This document shows, piece by piece, positions 11,995 through 20,467 of a stretch of DNA of 64,000 nt. Made by a program: the position numbers and the translations under genes. Where the stretch lies: NCBI RefSeq assembly GCF_009688965.1, contig NZ_AP021875.1:2418001-2482000 (forward strand), read 5' to 3'. Numbering within the stretch: the first letter of the stretch is position 1; each line of letters opens with the position of its first letter. Source of the stretch: Desulfosarcina widdelii (lineage in GTDB: Bacteria > Desulfobacterota > Desulfobacteria > Desulfobacterales > Desulfosarcinaceae). The notes beneath the pieces are model-generated. The model searched no databases. It saw only the letters and a program-made list of their open reading frames with translations, and was not told where the DNA came from.

Positions 11995-12090
11995 CTTCGT
12001 TCTTGCTCCTTGCAAATGATTCGCTTAGCACCCTCTCTGTGCGCTGGCGCCCGAATTGCGGCGTCGAAACGCGCAGGCGCTGCCGGGTGG

Positions 12091-12513
12091 CTATTTTATA
12101 TCGATCCCCATGCTCCTGGCGGTTCCACCGATAATTTTGCAGGCCGCCGCCAGATCGTTGGCGTTAAGGTCTTCCATTTTAATTTTCGCAATCTCCTCAA
12201 CCTGGGCCATGGTTACGCTGCCCACACGATCCCTTTTGGGGTCGCCTGCCCCCTTGGCCACTTTGGCAGCCTTCTTTAAAAGGACGGCGGCCGGCGGCGT
12301 TTTGGTGATGAAGGTAAATGAGCGGTCCTGGAAAACGGTAATGACCACCGGGATGATCATACCGGCATCGTTAGCCGTACGCGCATTGAATGCCTTGCAA
12401 AAATCCATGATATTGACACCATGCTGCCCGAGGGCCGGGCCGATGGGAGGAGACGGGTTCGCCTTGCCTGCTTCGACTTGAAGCTTGATTTGAGCCATTA
12501 CCTTTTTAGCCAT
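12091..12513 (-). CDS. rplK: 50S ribosomal protein L11
   Basis: A 140-aa L11, full length, which binds the GTPase-associated region of 23S rRNA and is needed for RelA activation. The proline-rich N-terminal domain ([21 protein letters not shown], positions about 16-36, shown here in part) and the C-terminal rRNA-binding part with [12 protein letters not shown] and the terminal [11 protein letters not shown] are conserved. It lies 69 bp downstream of nusG on the same strand. Confidence 0.98.
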   Translation of the reverse strand: MAKKVMAQIKLQVEAGKANPSPPIGPALGQHGVNIMDFCKAFNARTANDAGMIIPVVITVFQDRSFTFITKTPPAAVLLKKAAKVAKGAGDPKRDRVGSVTMAQVEEIAKIKMEDLNANDLAAACKIIGGTARSMGIDIK

Positions 12514-12582
12514 TGTTCGATCATTTCCCTTGAAAATCGTTGAATTGTATAAGCGTTACCATCCGGGCCGCCAGCCGTGCGG

Positions 12583-13113
12583 CTACAACTTGGTGACTTG
12601 GACAAAATCCAGTTCAACCGGTGTGGATCGGCCGAAAATACTCACCAGGACCTTGATCTTTCCCTTTTCGGGATTGACTTCCTCAACGGTACCGTTAAAG
12701 TTGGTGAACGGCCCGTCGATGACGCGGATCTCGTCCCCGGTTTCGAAGAAGTATTTCGGTTGTGGCTGGTTTTTGCCCGCCTCCATCCGGTTGAGGATGG
12801 TGTTGGCTTCTTCTTCCGTGATGGGAGTCGGCTTTTCCCGTCCCCCAAGAAATCCGGTAACTTTCGGTGTATTGTTCACGATGTGCCAGGTTTCGTCGTC
12901 AAGTTCCATTTTGACGAGAAGATAGCCGGGGTAGAACTTTCGCGAAGAGGTCCTCCGCTTGCCCTTGACCAGTTCGACGACCTCTTCCGTCGGAACGAGG
13001 ACTTCATCGAACTTGTCCGGGTTGGGCGAAGAGGCAATCTTTTCCTCGAGAGATGCCTTTACCTTGTTCTCGAATCCCGAATAGACATGAACAATATACC
13101 ATTTTTTGGCCAC
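12583..13113 (-). CDS. nusG: Transcription termination/antitermination factor NusG
   Basis: A 176-aa NusG: an NGN domain at residues 1-110 ([15 protein letters not shown], with the [10 protein letters not shown] motif) and a C-terminal KOW domain from about residue 120 ([21 protein letters not shown]). NusG rides on the beta' clamp and beta gate loop of RNA polymerase and links it to Rho or to ribosomal S10. The start is GTG at 13113, immediately preceding [10 protein letters not shown]. It is 16 bp downstream of secE, the standard secE-nusG pair. Confidence 0.97.
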   Translation of the reverse strand: MAKKWYIVHVYSGFENKVKASLEEKIASSPNPDKFDEVLVPTEEVVELVKGKRRTSSRKFYPGYLLVKMELDDETWHIVNNTPKVTGFLGGREKPTPITEEEANTILNRMEAGKNQPQPKYFFETGDEIRVIDGPFTNFNGTVEEVNPEKGKIKVLVSIFGRSTPVELDFVQVTKL

Positions 13114-13129
13114 GATAACCGCTCCTGCG

Positions 13130-13486
13130 CTATTGCAATACTGCTCGGATCAGGCCGGACAGACCCGCATCGACCACCCCGAGAAACAGCGAGATGATCG
13201 CCACGATAACCAAGACAACCACTGTGGACCCCATGGTCTGTTTTCTGGACGGCCAGGTGACTTTCTTCAGTTCGACCTTGACCTCCCTGAGGAACTGGAG
13301 CGACTTGTCGATAACATTCTTTTCCTTGGCGACCGTAGGCTTGCTAACCGGGGTATAGGTTTTCTTCACCACCGGCTTTGCCTTCGCCTGATCACCAGGG
13401 GAATTGGGATCCAGATCGACTTCGTTCGCAGATTGCGTTTTCTTAATCTTTCTTTTTGGATCTTTCTTTCGAAGTAAGCGTCCCAT
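13130..13486 (-). CDS. secE: Protein translocase subunit SecE
   Basis: A SecE of 118 aa, the clamp subunit of the SecYEG channel in the inner membrane. The conserved part is C-terminal: amphipathic QFLREVKVELKKVTWPSRKQT followed by one membrane segment (VVVLVIVAIISLFLGVV). The N-terminal 55 residues are a highly charged, linker-like extension rich in Lys and Pro. The start was set at ATG 13486; the codon before it is GTG and could also serve. It is followed closely by nusG and preceded by tRNA-Trp. Confidence 0.95.
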   Translation of the reverse strand: MGRLLRKKDPKRKIKKTQSANEVDLDPNSPGDQAKAKPVVKKTYTPVSKPTVAKEKNVIDKSLQFLREVKVELKKVTWPSRKQTMGSTVVVLVIVAIISLFLGVVDAGLSGLIRAVLQ

Positions 13487-13573
13487 CACACCCCGTTATG
13501 CGAAAAGGCGGAACGCCGCAATCTCCAATGAGGTCGCGATGTTCGTCACCATTATATAAAACATCGAAAATTG

Positions 13574-13650
13574 TGGCAGGCCAGGAGGGATTCGAACCCC
13601 CAACACCCGGATTTGGAGTCCGATGCTCTACCAATTAGAGCTACTGGCCT
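13574..13650 (-). tRNA. tRNA-Trp (CCA)
   Basis: A cloverleaf with acceptor AGGCCAG/CTGGCCT, discriminator G and an encoded 3' CCA. The anticodon loop reads CTCCAAA, giving anticodon CCA. D arm GCTC/GAGC and T arm with GTTCGAATC are normal. It sits between rpmG and secE, the position also held by trnW in many related operons. Confidence 0.96.
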
Positions 13651-13683
13651 GCATCAAATCCACGACACACAAAGCGACAGGTG

Positions 13684-13833
13684 TTACTTGGTCTCTTTGT
13701 GCGGCGTATGTTTCTTGCAAAAACGGCAGTACTTGCTGAACTCCAGCTTGTCCGGCGTCGTGCGCTTGTTTTTGGTGGTTGTATAGTTCCTGCGCTTACA
13801 CTCCGTGCAGGCCAGTGTTATAATAATTCTCAC
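13684..13833 (-). CDS. rpmG: 50S ribosomal protein L33
   Basis: A 49-aa L33 read from the sequence: GTG start at 13833 with AAGGAG nine bases upstream, stop TAA at 13684-13686. It begins [20 protein letters not shown] and ends [16 protein letters not shown]. It keeps all four cysteines (CTEC and CRFC), so it is the zinc-binding form of L33. It lies between tuf (21 bp away) and tRNA-Trp. The short length and GTG start make it easy to miss. Confidence 0.95.
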   Translation of the reverse strand: MRIIITLACTECKRRNYTTTKNKRTTPDKLEFSKYCRFCKKHTPHKETK

Positions 13834-13854
13834 TTGAAGGCACTCCTTGCAGTC

Positions 13855-15048
13855 CTATTCGATTATCTCGCTGACGACACCGGCACCCACCGTGCGTCCG
13901 CCTTCGCGGATCGCAAAACGAAGCTCTTTCTCCATGGCGATCGGCGTGATCAACTCGGCCGTAATGGCAACGTTATCACCGGGCATTACCATCTCTACGC
14001 CTTCCGGAAGATTCAATATGCCCGTCACGTCCGTCGTCCGAAAATAAAATTGCGGACGATATCCGTTGAAAAACGGCGTATGCCGGCCGCCCTCTTCCTT
14101 GCTCAGAATGTACGCCTCGGCCTTGAACTTCGTGTGCGGCGTGATCGATCCAGGCGCACTCACCACCTGCCCGCGCTCCACCTCGTCGCGCTTGGTGCCG
14201 CGAAGCAGCACGCCGATATTGTCGCCCGCCTGTCCTTCGTCAAGCAGCTTGCGGAACATCTCCACGCCCGTACACACCGTCTTGGTCGTCTCGCGGATAC
14301 CCACAATCTCCACGTTGTCGCCCACATGGATGATCCCGCGCTCCACACGACCGGTCACAACCGTTCCCCGACCCGAAATGCTGAACACGTCCTCGATCGG
14401 CATCAGGAACGGTTTGTCCACATCGCGCTCCGGCTCCGGAATATAACTGTCGATCGCATCCAGAAGCTCGAAAATGCACTTGGCGTCTTCCGAATCCGGA
14501 TCATCGCTCTCCAGCGCCTTGAGCGCGCTGCCGCGGATGATCGGCGTGTCGTCTCCAGGGAACTCGTACTTGTCCAGAAGCTCGCGAAGCTCCAGCTCCA
14601 CCAGCTCGATCAGCTCTTCGTCGTCCACCATGTCGCATTTGTTTAAAAAAACCACGATGCGCGGTACACCCACCTGACGGGCCAACAGGATGTGCTCGCG
14701 GGTCTGCGGCATCGGGCCGTCGTCGGCGCCCACCACCAGGATCGCCCCGTCCATCTGGGCGGCGCCGGTGATCATGTTCTTGATGTAGTCCGCATGGCCC
14801 GGGCAGTCCACATGCGCGTAATGGCGAGTGGCCGTCTCGTATTCCACGTGGGCCGTGGCGATCGTGATCCCGCGCTCTTTTTCTTCAGGCGCCTTGTCGA
14901 TCTGATCGAACGGAATAAAATCCGCCATCCCCTTCAACCCGCTCAACTTCGTGATCGCTGCCGTCAGGGTCGTCTTGCCATGGTCAATGTGACCGATGGT
15001 CCCTACGTTTACGTGCGGCTTCGTCCTCTCGAATTTTTCCTTCGCCAT
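13855..15048 (-). CDS. tuf: Elongation factor Tu
   Basis: The complete 397-aa EF-Tu: G domain with GHIDHGKT (P-loop), DCPGHADY and NKCDMVDD (guanine specificity), then beta-barrel domains 2 and 3 ending in [14 protein letters not shown]. It is preceded by four tRNA genes and followed by rpmG, the thrU-tyrU-glyT-thrT-tufB arrangement known from E. coli. A second copy starts at the left edge of the window with the first 187 bases identical. The tRNAs and tuf are likely transcribed together from a promoter near 15750. Confidence 0.99.
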   Translation of the reverse strand: MAKEKFERTKPHVNVGTIGHIDHGKTTLTAAITKLSGLKGMADFIPFDQIDKAPEEKERGITIATAHVEYETATRHYAHVDCPGHADYIKNMITGAAQMDGAILVVGADDGPMPQTREHILLARQVGVPRIVVFLNKCDMVDDEELIELVELELRELLDKYEFPGDDTPIIRGSALKALESDDPDSEDAKCIFELLDAIDSYIPEPERDVDKPFLMPIEDVFSISGRGTVVTGRVERGIIHVGDNVEIVGIRETTKTVCTGVEMFRKLLDEGQAGDNIGVLLRGTKRDEVERGQVVSAPGSITPHTKFKAEAYILSKEEGGRHTPFFNGYRPQFYFRTTDVTGILNLPEGVEMVMPGDNVAITAELITPIAMEKELRFAIREGGRTVGAGVVSEIIE

Positions 15049-15115
15049 GTTTACACCCTCCCATTGATGGACAGTTTCCGGCTATTTCTTTTTCGTTTTC
15101 AACTTAAGGTAAAAA

Positions 15116-15192
15116 TGGAGCCCACGATCGGAATTGAACCGATGAACCTCTTCCTTACCAAGGAAGCGCTCTACCGACTGAGCTACGTGGGC
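15116..15192 (-). tRNA. tRNA-Thr (GGT)
   Basis: A complete cloverleaf with acceptor GCCCACG/CGTGGGC, encoded CCA, and anticodon loop TTGGTAA (anticodon GGT). Last of the four tRNAs before tuf, 67 bp upstream of its start codon. Confidence 0.96.
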
Positions 15193-15254
15193 TTTGATTG
15201 GCAACAAACAAAAAAATACAACGGCAGGCAAATAATGATCGGCGTCGATAGTGA

Positions 15255-15330
15255 TGGAGCGGGAGACGAGGCTCGAACTCGCGACATTCAGCTTGGAAGG
15301 CTGAAGCTCTACCAACTGAGCTACTCCCGC
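15255..15330 (-). tRNA. tRNA-Gly (TCC)
   Basis: Acceptor GCGGGAG/CTCCCGC with encoded 3' CCA; the anticodon loop reads CTTCCAA, anticodon TCC. Normal D and T arms (GTTCGAGCC). Confidence 0.96.
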
Positions 15331-15464
15331 GTCAATACTCCGGCTAACGAATAACGCGTCTCGATTGTCATTGCTGATCGTCTGAAATACAGCAAGGAGC
15401 AAGCCATTGTAGTACGGTAGCGATCTTTTTGTTTGCAGCGATCTCCTACAAAAACTTACTAAAA

Positions 15465-15549
15465 TGGTGGTGGGGGGAGGATTTGAACCTCCGAAGGCGT
15501 CGCCGACAGATTTACAGTCTGTTCCCTTTGACCACTCGGGAACCCCACC
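15465..15549 (-). tRNA. tRNA-Tyr (GTA)
   Basis: A class II tRNA with a long variable arm (CGGCGACGCCTTCG region), acceptor GGTGGGG/CCCCACC with encoded CCA, and anticodon loop CTGTAAA giving anticodon GTA. The order Thr-Tyr-Gly-Thr-tuf matches the E. coli tufB operon. Confidence 0.96.
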
Positions 15550-15569
15550 TTAGTATCAGCTCTAAACGC

Positions 15570-15645
15570 TGGAGCCAGCGGAGGGACTCGAACCCCCGAC
15601 CCACTGATTACAAATCAGTAGCTCTACCAACTGAGCTACGCTGGC
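15570..15645 (-). tRNA. tRNA-Thr (TGT)
   Basis: First tRNA of the cluster. Acceptor GCCAGCG/CGCTGGC with encoded CCA; anticodon loop TTTGTAA, anticodon TGT. The predicted promoter lies about 80 bp upstream. Confidence 0.96.
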
Positions 15646-15721
15646 GAACAATGCTATAAAAGAACGAATCAATCATGCGGCTGAAACGCCCTATAACCGG
15701 CACGATTGATTGAAACGATGT

Positions 15722-15750
15722 CTTTTACACAAGTTGATTTCTTTTTTCAA
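15722..15750 (-). promoter_or_regulatory. Probable sigma-70 promoter of the tRNA-tuf operon
   Basis: Read leftward: TTGAAA (15750-15745), a 17-base spacer ending in an extended TG element, then TAAAAG (15727-15722). It is about 75 bp upstream of tRNA-Thr(TGT), in the only gap that can drive the tRNA-tuf-rpmG block. Matches are partial, so this is a proposal. Confidence 0.45.
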
Positions 15751-15908
15751 GTAAAATTTAGCCTGAATCCACATTTTTTAACCGAACATTGACGGGCATC
15801 CCATCACCAACTATTGACAAAAGCAAACGCCAGTGTGTAAAGACGCTACAAACAAGCGGCTTTGCATTGACCTGCCGCAAAAACAATTAACGGCAAGAGG
15901 ACGAACCC

Positions 15909-17795
15909 GTGGTTTCCTGTTTAACAAGAACGCTTATTTGCTGTGCGCTTATTTTTCTGTCCAGTTGTTCCCATATGACCCAACCGGGCAGAACCGAAAA
16001 CGCCGCCCTTCCCGAATCCGAAGCTCCCGCCCCAACCGCTGAAATCACCGCAACCGAAAATGACGCCATATCCGAAGCACCGGATAAATCACAGGACCTA
16101 ATGGCCAGCGCAGATGAAGTCATAGGTACCGACGTGCCGGCTCAAAAAGATTCCGAGGAAAATGAGGGTATGCCGCTGCCCGCAGCCGGAATCGAGTCAC
16201 CGAACAACCACACAACTGCAACGGCATTGCTGGACAGTGCCATTCAGCAGCAGTTGGACGAGGCCCTGGATTTCTGCGAAGCCGCCCAAGTGTTCTGGCA
16301 GAACGGTGAACTGGAAAACGCCCTGGACGCGCTGGACAAGGCCTACTCTCTGATACTTACCGTCGAGCCGGACGACCCCGCCAAAATGGTCCAGCAGAAA
16401 GAGGATCTGCGGTTTCTGATCTCCAAGCGTATCCTTGAAATTTACGCCTCGCGAAACATTGTTGTCAACGGCAACCATAATGCCATTCCCCGCGAAATCA
16501 ACGCCAACATCCAGAAAGAGATCGACCGTTTTGTAATCGGCGGGGAGAAACGATTTTTTATCGAATCGGTGAAGCGCTCCGGCATGTACCGCCCCATGAT
16601 CTTGAAAAAACTGGAGGCGGCCGGTCTGCCCCCTGAACTGTCGTGGCTGCCGTTGATCGAAAGCGGCTTCAAGGTCAAGGCGCTCTCCCGAGCACGGGCC
16701 CTGGGACTATGGCAGTTTATTCCTTCGACGGGGTATAAATTCGGGCTGAAACGAGATCAGTATATCGACGAACGCATCGATTTCGAAAAATCGACCGATG
16801 CGGCCATCGCTTACCTGAAGGAACTGCACAGCATGTTCGGGGACTGGTCTACGGTTCTGGCAGCCTACAACTGCGGCGAGGGACGGGTTCTGCACGTCAT
16901 CCGGACCCAGAACATCAATTATCTGGACGACTTCTGGGATCTTTACGGCCGACTGCCATTCGAAACCGCCCGCTACGTGCCCCGCTTCCTAGCGGCCCTG
17001 CACATTATCGAAAACATGGAAAAATATGGCCTGTCCGATATCGAGCCCTATCCGCCCCTGAAATTCGAAACCGTGGATGTCCAGCGCCAGGTCAATCTGA
17101 AAGACATCGCCCCTGCTTTGGGAACCACACTGAACACCCTCAAGGAGCTGAACCCGGAGCTGCGTTACAGCGTGCTGCCGGCCCGCAAGTATACCCTGCG
17201 GGTTCCAACCGGCAAAACCGACCTGCTTCTGGCATCCATCGACCAGGTACCGTTGTCGACCCCGCCGCGGCCAGCGTATGTCTATCACCGCGTTCGACCG
17301 GGCGACACCTTGTCCACCATTGCCCGGCGCTACCACACCAGCGTCAGAAAAATCATGTGGGCCAACAACCTGAAGCGCTCCAGCTACATCGTGGCCGGAA
17401 AACGACTGAAGATCCCGCAACGGGGAATGGTGGTTACCCATGCGACGCCCCGAACGGCAACCCGCGAGGAGTGGAACCGCAAACATGTGGTAAAAAGCGG
17501 CGATTCCCTGTGGATTATCGCCAAACGATATGGTACGACCACCCAGAAAATTCAGGAGATGAACCATCTTTCCTCCACCCGGTTGAGCATCAATCAGGTG
17601 CTGACGGTTCCATCCAAAGCACCGGTGGCGGAAAAAGAGACTCAGGGAGGCAACGGGACCTATTACGTACAGCGGGGCGACAGTCCCTACCTGATCGCCC
17701 GCCGGCATAATATCCCGTTGAATCGTTTCCTGAAGATCAACAACCTGACACCCCGAAGCACCATCTATCCGGGTCAGTCGGTGCGCATCGAATAA
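15909..17795 (+). CDS. mltD: Membrane-bound lytic murein transglycosylase D-like lipoprotein
   Basis: A 628-aa lipoprotein that cleaves peptidoglycan glycan strands in the periplasm. The N-terminus has a lipobox LSSC with Cys20 as the lipid site. A low-complexity, acidic Ala/Pro/Glu linker runs to about residue 100. The SLT domain covers about residues 215-345, with catalytic Glu251 in PLIESGF and the ARALGLWQFIPSTG and YNCGEGRV motifs. Three LysM peptidoglycan-binding repeats follow at about 459-503, 526-568 and 585-628. The start is GTG at 15909 after AAGAGG; no upstream ATG fits. MltD proteins usually have two or more LysM repeats, so three is normal. It is followed after 10 bp by tRNA-Arg. 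Confidence 0.93.
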   Translation: MVSCLTRTLICCALIFLSSCSHMTQPGRTENAALPESEAPAPTAEITATENDAISEAPDKSQDLMASADEVIGTDVPAQKDSEENEGMPLPAAGIESPNNHTTATALLDSAIQQQLDEALDFCEAAQVFWQNGELENALDALDKAYSLILTVEPDDPAKMVQQKEDLRFLISKRILEIYASRNIVVNGNHNAIPREINANIQKEIDRFVIGGEKRFFIESVKRSGMYRPMILKKLEAAGLPPELSWLPLIESGFKVKALSRARALGLWQFIPSTGYKFGLKRDQYIDERIDFEKSTDAAIAYLKELHSMFGDWSTVLAAYNCGEGRVLHVIRTQNINYLDDFWDLYGRLPFETARYVPRFLAALHIIENMEKYGLSDIEPYPPLKFETVDVQRQVNLKDIAPALGTTLNTLKELNPELRYSVLPARKYTLRVPTGKTDLLLASIDQVPLSTPPRPAYVYHRVRPGDTLSTIARRYHTSVRKIMWANNLKRSSYIVAGKRLKIPQRGMVVTHATPRTATREEWNRKHVVKSGDSLWIIAKRYGTTTQKIQEMNHLSSTRLSINQVLTVPSKAPVAEKETQGGNGTYYVQRGDSPYLIARRHNIPLNRFLKINNLTPRSTIYPGQSVRIE

Positions 17796-17805
17796 CCTAT
17801 CCATC

Positions 17806-17881
17806 GCCCCCGTAGCTCAGGGGATAGAGCATCGGATTCCTAATCCGTGCGCCGCAGGTTCGAATCCTGCCGGGGGCACCA
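17806..17881 (+). tRNA. tRNA-Arg (CCT), integration target
   Basis: A cloverleaf with acceptor GCCCCCG/CGGGGGC, encoded CCA and anticodon CCT. Its 3' half (from 17836) is repeated exactly at 26823, marking it as the attachment site of the island to its right. The tRNA itself is intact because the repeat restores the 3' end. Confidence 0.96.
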
Positions 17882-17887
17882 ATAAAA
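17836..17887 (+). repeat. Left attachment site (attL) within tRNA-Arg
   Basis: 52 bases from the anticodon loop of tRNA-Arg(CCT) to six bases past its CCA are identical to 26823-26874. These direct repeats are the hallmark of integration by a tyrosine recombinase into a tRNA 3' end. Confidence 0.93.
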
Positions 17888-17941
17888 ACAGCGAGTTATA
17901 ACCGTCTATCTATTTCGCCAGAATCGGCCTTCTTCATTTTA

Positions 17942-17963
17942 TCCAACTATAGTCCAACTTTTT
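17942..17963 (+). repeat. Left copy of a bipartite end repeat
   Basis: TCCAACT, four bases, then TCCAACTTTTT. The same 22-base arrangement recurs at 26699-26720 near the other end with one base different. Position near both attachment sites suggests arm-type binding sites for the island's recombinase; this is inference. Confidence 0.6.
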
Positions 17964-18022
17964 GCACTATTTCCAGCCTTTGTGGCCGGCTCTGTGAATT
18001 GACATCAGGTTTGAAACCACCT

Positions 18023-18058
18023 GGGATTTGCCGGGATTCGGTGGGAATTGATGGGATA
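18023..18058 (+). repeat. Four GGGAWT words spaced exactly 10 bp apart
   Basis: GGGATT, GGGATT, GGGAAT and GGGATA start at 18023, 18033, 18043 and 18053. All face the same side of the helix, which suits cooperative binding of a small DNA-binding protein such as an excisionase. No match on the right end was seen. Confidence 0.5.
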
Positions 18059-18130
18059 TCGACCGAGAAAGACTTTTTCGGATTCTGAGTTTGATTTTAG
18101 TCTTTATGGCCGGTTTTTGATCGGCGAACT

Positions 18131-18158
18131 GAAAACGGCCTGAGAAAACCCCAGGCCG
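18131..18158 (-). terminator. Probable rho-independent terminator
   Basis: On the leftward strand CGGCCTG pairs with CAGGCCG across a nine-base loop, followed by TTTT. It lies 39 bp past the stop of the last gene of the leftward three-gene operon. Confidence 0.5.
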
Positions 18159-18197
18159 CCATAAATTTACCTATCTTATTCGGTTTAAATCTACTGA

Positions 18198-18572
18198 TTA
18201 AATTTGGTGCTTGCTTTTAAAAGATGCCCTTAGTGGGCTAAACAAACTTTTGTGAAGCTTTAAACAATAGCCACCCGCCGATTTTGACGAATATTTAACC
18301 TCGTATCTGCTTACCCTGCTCGCGTTTGCTAATTGCCGGTAAAGGTTAAAATCTTGCGGATCAAGAACTTTCTGCAAAAAGGTCTCTCTGTCTATGTGCT
18401 TTGTATGGTGCACACCGTGTTTGGCGCCTAATGCCTCGGCGCAATGAACGATTTCATAGAATAGTGTCGTAATTTTCCAATCAAAATAATCGGAATTGAA
18501 ATTACTGCTTATGTCCTTGAAAAACCTATGATTAATGTCCGACTGCCTTTTATGCTCCGTAAGATTGGGCAT
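18198..18572 (-). CDS. HEPN-like small protein of unknown function
   Basis: A 124-aa protein from ATG 18572 (MPNLTEHKRQSD); a longer frame to 18623 exists but would overlap the upstream gene by 74 bases, and GAGG eight bases before 18572 favours the shorter start. The helical core DWKITTLFYEIVHCAEALGAKHG and the later YRQLANASRVSRYEV resemble the HEPN-type fold found in small proteins beside nucleotidyltransferases and in toxins. The RNase R-x4-6-H signature typical of active HEPN toxins is not seen. It is the last gene of a leftward operon of three, each overlapping the next. Function unknown; the HEPN assignment is by eye. Confidence 0.6.
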   Translation of the reverse strand: MPNLTEHKRQSDINHRFFKDISSNFNSDYFDWKITTLFYEIVHCAEALGAKHGVHHTKHIDRETFLQKVLDPQDFNLYRQLANASRVSRYEVKYSSKSAGGYCLKLHKSLFSPLRASFKSKHQI

Positions 18573-19044
18573 CCTCATGGCCTCGCGTATAAACCAACTC
18601 AGAACCAGATGGAGAACTCTCATGCGTTTCCATAAATGGCTCTACTCTTAAATCAAAATAGTATCCATTATATGTAACGGGTAACGTCCCATAAGGTCCT
18701 GTATATATTTTATTTTCAAGCTCAAAATCCAAATCGTCAGTAAATGTGCAGACAATGATATCTTTTTTTTCATTGTCGACCTTTAGCCAAACACTGTGAA
18801 CACCGGGTTCTTGCTTGCAAAACTGACGATAATTGGTCTTAAAGTCGGACAGCATCGTATTCACCATTTCATTGGGCTTGTTATCCTGCTGTTTTATGAA
18901 TTTATCATAAGCAAGATTTACACCAACAATTACTATGTGGACGCCGTTTGCATTTGATGCCAATTCCTGCCCATAATCAATTCTTTTGGGTCCATAATAT
19001 CGATCCAGGTAAAGCAATGCTTGAGTGTCAATTACATTATGCAT
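18550..19044 (-). CDS. Hypothetical protein, middle gene of a three-gene operon
   Basis: A 164-aa soluble protein without signal peptide or membrane segments, starting MHNVIDTQALLYLDRYYGPKR. I do not recognise a family. It is mixed alpha/beta with hydrophobic strands (VHIVIVGVNLAYDKF, DIIVCTFTDDLDFEL). The start overlaps the stop of the preceding gene by 8 bases and its end overlaps the next gene by 23, so the three are translationally coupled. The segment IYTGPYGTLPVTYNGYYFDLRV near residues 115-135 is a beta-rich stretch. Confidence 0.65.
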   Translation of the reverse strand: MHNVIDTQALLYLDRYYGPKRIDYGQELASNANGVHIVIVGVNLAYDKFIKQQDNKPNEMVNTMLSDFKTNYRQFCKQEPGVHSVWLKVDNEKKDIIVCTFTDDLDFELENKIYTGPYGTLPVTYNGYYFDLRVEPFMETHESSPSGSELVYTRGHEDAQSYGA

Positions 19045-19393
19045 TAATCTTCCCAGCTACTTTCGTGACAATTTTTTGGCGTTCATTGGCCTTTTCAATA
19101 AGCCAATTGCCAATTGCCCTTGCTGTTTCGGGTTCCAGTGCAAGACCAAAAATCACATCTCTTATAATAGAGTCATCCGATTCAATTTCAATGGGAGGCT
19201 CTTTCAACCTTCCATCTTGCTGGACTTCATATGTCTGTTTTCGTGGGATAGGTGCCCTTTCGGACCACAGATTGGCAATAACATCTCCCTGCGAATTTAG
19301 GCCACCATGTACACCAGCTATCGAGTAGACTGCATAATTTTGTGAAATTTTATACCTAAATGAAACTTTACGCGTACCTTTTTCTTCAGACAT
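19037..19393 (-). CDS. Hypothetical protein, first gene of a three-gene operon
   Basis: A 118-aa protein starting MSEEKGTRKVSFRYKISQNYAVYS. The layout, a beta-rich first half and a C-terminal FGLALEPETARAIGNWLIEKANE helix, vaguely recalls small DUF3467-like proteins, but the match is too weak to assign. It begins the leftward operon; a promoter could not be identified in the AT-rich gap upstream. Its co-transcription with the two following genes suggests a joint function, possibly a small defence or stress cassette given the island setting. Confidence 0.65.
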   Translation of the reverse strand: MSEEKGTRKVSFRYKISQNYAVYSIAGVHGGLNSQGDVIANLWSERAPIPRKQTYEVQQDGRLKEPPIEIESDDSIIRDVIFGLALEPETARAIGNWLIEKANERQKIVTKVAGKINA

Positions 19394-19878
19394 AGAAAGT
19401 CACCATTCAGATCTTTAATTTTTGGTGTGTATGTGCATTTGTGAGAATAATTGTGGAATGAGGTCGCCTCTCGCGCCAAATGTAAAGCGTAACGGGTTAA
19501 GAAGCTGATGAACCCTTAACAGGAAGTCTTTGAAATAGTCAATACTTTTAGGGCCTGCTATACCATTTATACAAAGCGTCATAAGTAATTGCGCATAGAT
19601 TTTAGCTTAACCCTTGAAACACGGACTTTTGGTGATGCTGATTCGCATTTATATTGGACGCTGTGTATAGCTACGATGAGTTAGTGGCCATCGGCATCCG
19701 GATTTATAACCGAACAAACAAAGGTCTCCGGTTTCCCAGTGGCCGCCCTAAATATATTGATACACCATCTTATAGTGGCTTCACCGCCGCCATCAACCGC
19801 CCCTCCAACTCCACCCGATGATTCAGCGACGCAGCATATGGATAATGTGGGTATGGAAGTTTTCAACGAATTATAATG
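19394..19878. other. Intergenic region without a convincing gene
   Basis: AT-rich DNA. A leftward 61-codon frame at 19681-19866 starts with TTG and has no ribosome binding site; I do not count it as a gene. A GGGTT/AACCC inverted pair at about 19493-19523 is the only structure seen. Confidence 0.6.
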
Positions 19879-20109
19879 CTATTCTATAAGCTCCACAACA
19901 ATCCGCTTATTGATTTTACCTGATACGGCCGCCATGAGTGTGCGAATGGCCTGGATATTCCTTCCCCTTATACCAAGGATCTTGCCTATGTCTTGTTTGG
20001 CCACAGCCAGCTCCAGGACGATGGTGTGAGCACCATCGGTCTCTCTCACAGACACCTGGTCTGAATAATCAACCATATGCTTTGCAATTTCAGCTAATAG
20101 GATCTTCAT
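19879..20109 (-). CDS. KhpA-like single KH-domain RNA-binding protein
   Basis: A 76-aa protein that is one KH domain of the KhpA/YlqC kind: the RNA-gripping GxxG loop appears as GIRG within KILGIRGRNIQAIRTL, followed by the AVSGKINKRIVVELIE helix-strand. KhpA proteins bind RNA broadly and with KhpB control cell division and sRNA stability in other bacteria. The start codon overlaps the stop of the PilZ gene (ATGA), so translation is coupled. Chromosomal khpA normally sits between rpsP and rimM; here it is an extra copy on an island. Confidence 0.85.
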   Translation of the reverse strand: MKILLAEIAKHMVDYSDQVSVRETDGAHTIVLELAVAKQDIGKILGIRGRNIQAIRTLMAAVSGKINKRIVVELIE

Positions 20110-20456
20110 CAGTTGTCACTTAAACCTTGGGATTTTCGGTTACTCTCGTGCACAATCTCCGGAAACTCACCATCCTTGCAAACCAGGCCTTCTAACGGTT
20201 CATCGAACTCCACAGCAAAGCCATCAGGATCGCTTCGAGTCACTTGGCCAGTTACCTGGATAATGTTGTCAAATTTGAATAGCGGAAACTCGAGCGTTAT
20301 CGCCTGATTCAGGGAGACCCTTCGCGGTGTCTTCACAAACAGTCCACCGGCACCGATGTTCTTTATTACATCCCGGTGTGTTCCCTCTTTGACGGTATAC
20401 TGAACAATGATATAGGCCGTGCGGCGAGGATACTCTTGCCGATTGGGGATCTTCAT
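20109..20456 (-). CDS. PilZ-domain protein (c-di-GMP-binding family)
   Basis: A 115-aa single PilZ domain. The N-terminal Arg motif (YPRRTAYIIVQY, residues 9-20) and the second loop NIGAGGLFV match the RxxxR and (D/N)xSxxG signature, although the Ser is replaced by Gly/Ala, so c-di-GMP binding is plausible but uncertain. A second PilZ protein at 32225-32527 shares the layout. It is flanked by an IHF-like gene (11 bp upstream) and a KH-domain gene (4-base overlap). Confidence 0.8.
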   Translation of the reverse strand: MKIPNRQEYPRRTAYIIVQYTVKEGTHRDVIKNIGAGGLFVKTPRRVSLNQAITLEFPLFKFDNIIQVTGQVTRSDPDGFAVEFDEPLEGLVCKDGEFPEIVHESNRKSQGLSDN

Positions 20457-20467
20457 TTCAAAGGCTC

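Larger units (their letters stand above)
17888..18197. other. Non-coding left end of the island
   Basis: No credible gene. It holds one of the two terminal TCCAACT repeat pairs, a run of four 10-bp-phased GGGAWT words and a terminator for the leftward operon, each listed separately. Confidence 0.7.

Noticed and set aside
19681..19866. Leftward 61-codon frame after the KH gene
   Set aside because: Starts at TTG without a ribosome binding site and has no family or compositional support.
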